Shown here piece by piece: positions 13,684 through 15,981 of a stretch of DNA of 15,981 nucleotides. Below the pieces are notes generated by a model. It did not search any database and was not told the origin of the DNA. It worked only from the letters and a program-made list of their open reading frames with translations. This DNA comes from a bacterium (lineage in GTDB: Bacteria; Ratteibacteria; UBA8468). Location: positions 1 through 15,981 of the forward strand of contig DAOVGU010000003.1 in assembly GCA_030672255.1 (NCBI GenBank), written 5' to 3'. The position numbers were made by a program, and so were the translations under genes. The stretch's first letter is position 1. Each line of letters starts with the position of its first letter.

Positions 13684-14510
13684 ACGGCTGCATTTAACTC
13701 TTCCAACGCTTTTTCTGTTTCTTCTTTCTTCGGTGCTTTTCCGTGCCACTCTACCCTGTTTTCCATAAAGGAGACCCCTTTTCCTTTAATGGTGTGCGCA
13801 ATGACTACGCTGGGTTTTCCCTTTATTTTTTCCGCCTGGCGATAGGCGGATAAAACTTCCTCTATCTTGTTTCCTTCAATCTCTATCACCTTCCAGCCAA
13901 AAGCCTTCCATTTCTCAGGATAAGGCTCAAGGTGCATAATATCTTCTGTATTCCCATCTATCTGAAGTCTATTTCTGTCAACGATGGCGCAGAGATTATC
14001 CAGATGGTAATGGTTGGCGGTCATTACTGCCTCCCAGACCTGACCCTCATCCGTCTCACCATCTCCCAGGAGACAATAGACCCGATAATTTTTTTTATTT
14101 AATTTTCCGGCAAGAGCGATACCATTAGCGACAGATAGTCCTTGACCCAGGGAGCCGGTGGAGGCCTCAATACCAGGGAGTTCTATATTATGTGGATGAC
14201 CCTGTAGAGGACTTCCTAATTTTCGCAGGGTAAGAAGTTTCTCGGCCGGAAAGTAACCGCACTTAGCCAAAACCGCATAAAGGAGGGGGCAGCAGTGGCC
14301 TTTGGAAAGGATAAAACGGTCCCGATCCTTCCAATTCGGCTCTTTTGCTCTATGCCGCATTACAGAAAAATAAAGGGAGACAACAATCTCCACCGCAGAA
14401 AGGGAACCTCCGGGATGTCCACTCCCTGCCTCCCCAAGCATCCGGATAATATCCTTGCGCACCTCTAAACAGATTTTTTGTAATTCCGTAATATCTTTTT
14501 CTCCTTTCAC
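13665..14510 (-). CDS. transketolase, N-terminal subunit
   Basis: 281 residues, the thiamine-diphosphate-binding half of transketolase. AGSGHPGGSLS (28-38), SKGHCCPLLYA (69-79), PGIEASTGSLGQGLSVANG (112-130) and the cofactor motif GDGETDEGQVWEA (149-161) ending at DRN (178-180) with RLQIDG are all present. It pairs with the C-terminal subunit to move two-carbon units between sugar phosphates. The start is GTG at 14510, supported by AGAGAGG upstream. The last six residues, VSLRTK, and the TGA stop are encoded inside the terminal inverted repeat of the element at 13526-13683, so the natural C-terminus was replaced or trimmed. The core fold should be unaffected. Confidence 0.92.
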   Translation of the reverse strand: MKGEKDITELQKICLEVRKDIIRMLGEAGSGHPGGSLSAVEIVVSLYFSVMRHRAKEPNWKDRDRFILSKGHCCPLLYAVLAKCGYFPAEKLLTLRKLGSPLQGHPHNIELPGIEASTGSLGQGLSVANGIALAGKLNKKNYRVYCLLGDGETDEGQVWEAVMTANHYHLDNLCAIVDRNRLQIDGNTEDIMHLEPYPEKWKAFGWKVIEIEGNKIEEVLSAYRQAEKIKGKPSVVIAHTIKGKGVSFMENRVEWHGKAPKKEETEKALEELNAAVSLRTK

Positions 14511-14527
14511 TATAAACCTCTCTCTAT

Positions 14528-14576
14528 GTCATTGCGAGTCCGCCTATGATTCAGTGGCGGGCGTGGCAATCTCTCA
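14528..14576. repeat. truncated copy of the GTCATTGCGA element
   Basis: Begins GTCATTGCGAG and ends GCGTGGCAATCTCTCA, matching the left end and the GTGGCAATC block of the element at 13526-13683, in the same orientation. The right half is missing and another repeat begins two bases later. Confidence 0.6.
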
Positions 14577-14578
14577 CT

Positions 14579-14667
14579 GTCATTCCCGAGTAATCGGGAA
14601 TCCATTTAGATGCCTGGATTCCTGTCCCTGCTTCCATCTTGCAGGGACAAGCTTTCACAGGAATGAC
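14579..14667. repeat. 89-base element with GTCATTCC terminal inverted repeats
   Basis: Starts GTCATTCCCG and ends GGAATGAC, with an internal CCCGAGTAATCGGG hairpin and a TGGATTCCTG segment. This is the layout of small dispersed elements known from many bacterial genomes. It lies across the broken 3' end of the transaldolase gene and supplies that ORF's last residues and stop codon. Confidence 0.65.
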
Positions 14668-14980
14668 ACTTCGTGTCATTTTGGAACCTTTTCCCAATCC
14701 TCCCGATAAATGGGCTGACATAACTTGCTCCAACTTTTGCAGCAATCAAAGCCTGGTTGGCAGAAAAGACAAGGGTGACATTCATCTTTTCTGCCTCTAA
14801 ACTCACCGCCTCGGCACTGATTGGACCATCAACGATTTCTGTAATTTCCTTTACCACCTCTTCAAACTTTCTTCCCGAGCGCGCAATAAGACTGGGGTTT
14901 GTTGTCACCCCGTCAACAATCCCGAGACTGGCTCCCCACCTTATATCCTCAACAATCGCCGTATCTGAAAAGAATTTCAT
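14606..14980 (-). pseudogene. transaldolase remnant, catalytic lysine segment and C-terminus lost
   Basis: From ATG at 14980 the first 66 residues match the small (TalC/fructose-6-phosphate aldolase-like) transaldolases: MKFFSDTAIVEDIR, LGIVDGVTTNPSLIARSG, EIVDGPISAEAVSLEAE. The sequence then jumps straight to NVTLVFSANQALIAAKVGASYVSPFIGR. In the family about 35 residues lie between these blocks, including the VVKIPMT strand with the Schiff-base lysine, so the deletion removes the active site. After residue about 96 the frame enters repeat DNA (FQNDTKCHSCESL) and stops, losing about 100 C-terminal residues. The start keeps a good GGAGAGG ribosome site and an ATGA overlap with the dehydrogenase, so it was once a working operon member. 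An in-frame ATG at 15037 lies inside the dehydrogenase gene and is not used. Confidence 0.75.
14662..14680. repeat. perfect 8-base stem hairpin at the repeat boundary
   Basis: AATGACAC, a TTC loop, then GTGTCATT. It overlaps the right terminal repeat of the 89-base element by six bases. It could act as a terminator or RNA-processing hairpin, but no strong T-run follows on either strand. Confidence 0.5.
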
Positions 14981-15981
14981 CTGTTCCTCTCCTTCAAAGC
15001 CTCTATGTGGCCTTTTCCTACCCCTTTTACTTTGCATCCCAAGTTCAAGTATTTTTTAATCTCCTCATCGGTCAATAGATTTTGCGTGTCAATAATCGCG
15101 GGAGTTTTCCCAACCGCCCTTACCACCTTTTCTGGCTCAAGCCCTAAATATTCTCTGTGTCCCACAGCAAAGATGAGCGCGTCCTTACCCTTCAAAGAGC
15201 CAAAGAGGTCCTTTTCTATCTTTGCCTCCGGAATCTCCGGCCACACCTTTACCAAAGGGTCATGCACCGATACAATCGCTCCTTCCTTTACCGCCGCCTT
15301 CCAGAAGATTTCAGAGGGGCTGTGTCTGGTATCTCCAACATCGCTGAGATAAGAGGCACCTAAAAGATGAATATACTTTCCGGAAACCGCTCCGCCAAGA
15401 GCAGATTTTGTCAATCTTAGACTATGCAGGGGCATTAAGTCATTAATATCAACGGCATGAACCGCCATTTCCAGGCCTTTCTCCCTTTTGAAGACATTAA
15501 GCGAGGCCCAATGAGCGAGAACAGGGTCTTTTGTGAGACAATACCCCCCTACCCCAAAACCCGGATTCATCAAATTTTTATGGGTCGGACGCACCCGGAT
15601 CGATTTTACTACCTCAAAAAGATTAATTCCTACCTCCTCGGCAAAAAGCGCCCATTCATAGACTAAAGCAATATTTGTTGCGCGAAATGAATTTTCAAAG
15701 GTCTTAGACAGTTCCGAAGCATTGGTGTTATTCAGTCTGTAGAGAGGATACTCTTTTGTATCCAGAACATTAGTAAGAAATTCCTGAGCCATCTTGCTGC
15801 TTTCCTCATCAATGCCGGAATAAGTGCGCCAGAAGTTGCGGATGGAACTGACATAATTTCTTCCGGGCATCACCCTTTCATAGGAGTGAGCAATACGGGG
15901 CGGATTTTTGCCAATGTCAATACCTCTTGCCTTAAATTCCCTTTCTAGGATTGGTTTAATAATATGTCGGCAGGTACCTGG
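14977..15981 (-). CDS. nucleotide-sugar dehydrogenase, N-terminus beyond the right edge
   Basis: 334 residues are in the window and the frame is open to the edge, so the NAD-binding N-terminal part is missing from view. It starts at PGTCRHIIKPILE, which matches the PPGTxR element of the UDP-glucose/GDP-mannose dehydrogenase superfamily. AHSYERVMPGRNYVSSIRNF follows, then SELSKTFENSFRATNIALVYE with the conserved Lys at about 93 of the visible part, and GFGVGGYCLTKDP with the catalytic Cys at about 148. The HSYERVMPGR type is closer to UDP-N-acetylhexosamine-uronate dehydrogenases than to plain UDP-glucose dehydrogenase. The reaction oxidises the C6 hydroxyl to a carboxylate using two NAD+, giving an acidic sugar for surface polysaccharide. 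It is the first visible gene of the sugar operon. Confidence 0.85.
   Translation of the reverse strand, partial: PGTCRHIIKPILEREFKARGIDIGKNPPRIAHSYERVMPGRNYVSSIRNFWRTYSGIDEESSKMAQEFLTNVLDTKEYPLYRLNNTNASELSKTFENSFRATNIALVYEWALFAEEVGINLFEVVKSIRVRPTHKNLMNPGFGVGGYCLTKDPVLAHWASLNVFKREKGLEMAVHAVDINDLMPLHSLRLTKSALGGAVSGKYIHLLGASYLSDVGDTRHSPSEIFWKAAVKEGAIVSVHDPLVKVWPEIPEAKIEKDLFGSLKGKDALIFAVGHREYLGLEPEKVVRAVGKTPAIIDTQNLLTDEEIKKYLNLGCKVKGVGKGHIEALKERNR

Noticed and set aside
14551..14745. 64-residue minus-strand ORF through the repeats
   Set aside because: Its front is the transaldolase sequence read in a shifted frame and the rest is repeat DNA.
14981..15037. Upstream ATG that would lengthen the transaldolase remnant by 19 residues
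   Set aside because: It lies inside the dehydrogenase gene, the added residues are basic and unlike the family, and the ATG at 14980 has the ribosome site and ATGA overlap.

Overview
The window is AT-rich and densely coded, with many co-directional gene pairs joined by ATGA or TAATG overlaps. Sigma70-like promoters, a lipoprotein signal, a MATE exporter, an FGE-sulfatase-domain protein, a split (two-subunit) transketolase and a phosphohexomutase carrying the GEGNGG sugar loop together fit a bacterium, quite possibly from a poorly sampled or uncultured lineage. Nothing here fixes the taxon. No tRNA, rRNA, CRISPR array or intact transposase was found.

Left third (1-3784) is an accessory, defence-like patch of whole and broken genes. 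In order it holds: the tail of an unidentified plus-strand ORF cut by the window edge; a short minus-strand protein resembling the front half of an ADP-ribosyltransferase-type fold; a fused restriction endonuclease-DNA methyltransferase; a membrane-anchored DUF6717-like protein; a HEPN-type protein with an R-N-x3-H motif; and a HicA/HicB toxin-antitoxin remnant in which hicA is reduced to 20 codons while hicB looks whole. The hic patch lies between two copies of the last codons of the flavin reductase gene, so it looks inserted or rearranged. The promoters in front of the DUF6717-like gene and of hicA are near copies of each other.

Middle (3785-10962). A four-gene minus-strand unit reads MATE exporter, DnaQ-type exonuclease fused to a WYL domain, lipoprotein, flavin reductase. 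Its promoter closely resembles the promoter of the restriction-modification gene. A secreted FGE-sulfatase-domain protein runs the other way and overlaps tail to tail with a large UvrD-type helicase fused to an iron-sulfur RecB-family nuclease.

Right third (11233-15981) is a minus-strand sugar operon: nucleotide-sugar dehydrogenase (cut by the right edge), transaldolase remnant, transketolase N subunit, transketolase C subunit, phosphoglucosamine/phosphohexomutase. These genes suggest pentose/hexose-phosphate interconversion feeding nucleotide-sugar and cell-surface polysaccharide synthesis. The transaldolase has lost its Schiff-base lysine segment and its whole C-terminal part. Two families of small terminal-inverted-repeat elements sit in this operon, and one supplies the stop codon and last six residues of the transketolase N subunit.

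The most notable items are the decayed hic locus bounded by duplicated gene ends, the two pairs of near-identical promoters, the DnaQ-WYL fusion coupled to an exporter, and the repeat-remodelled sugar operon with its dead transaldolase.
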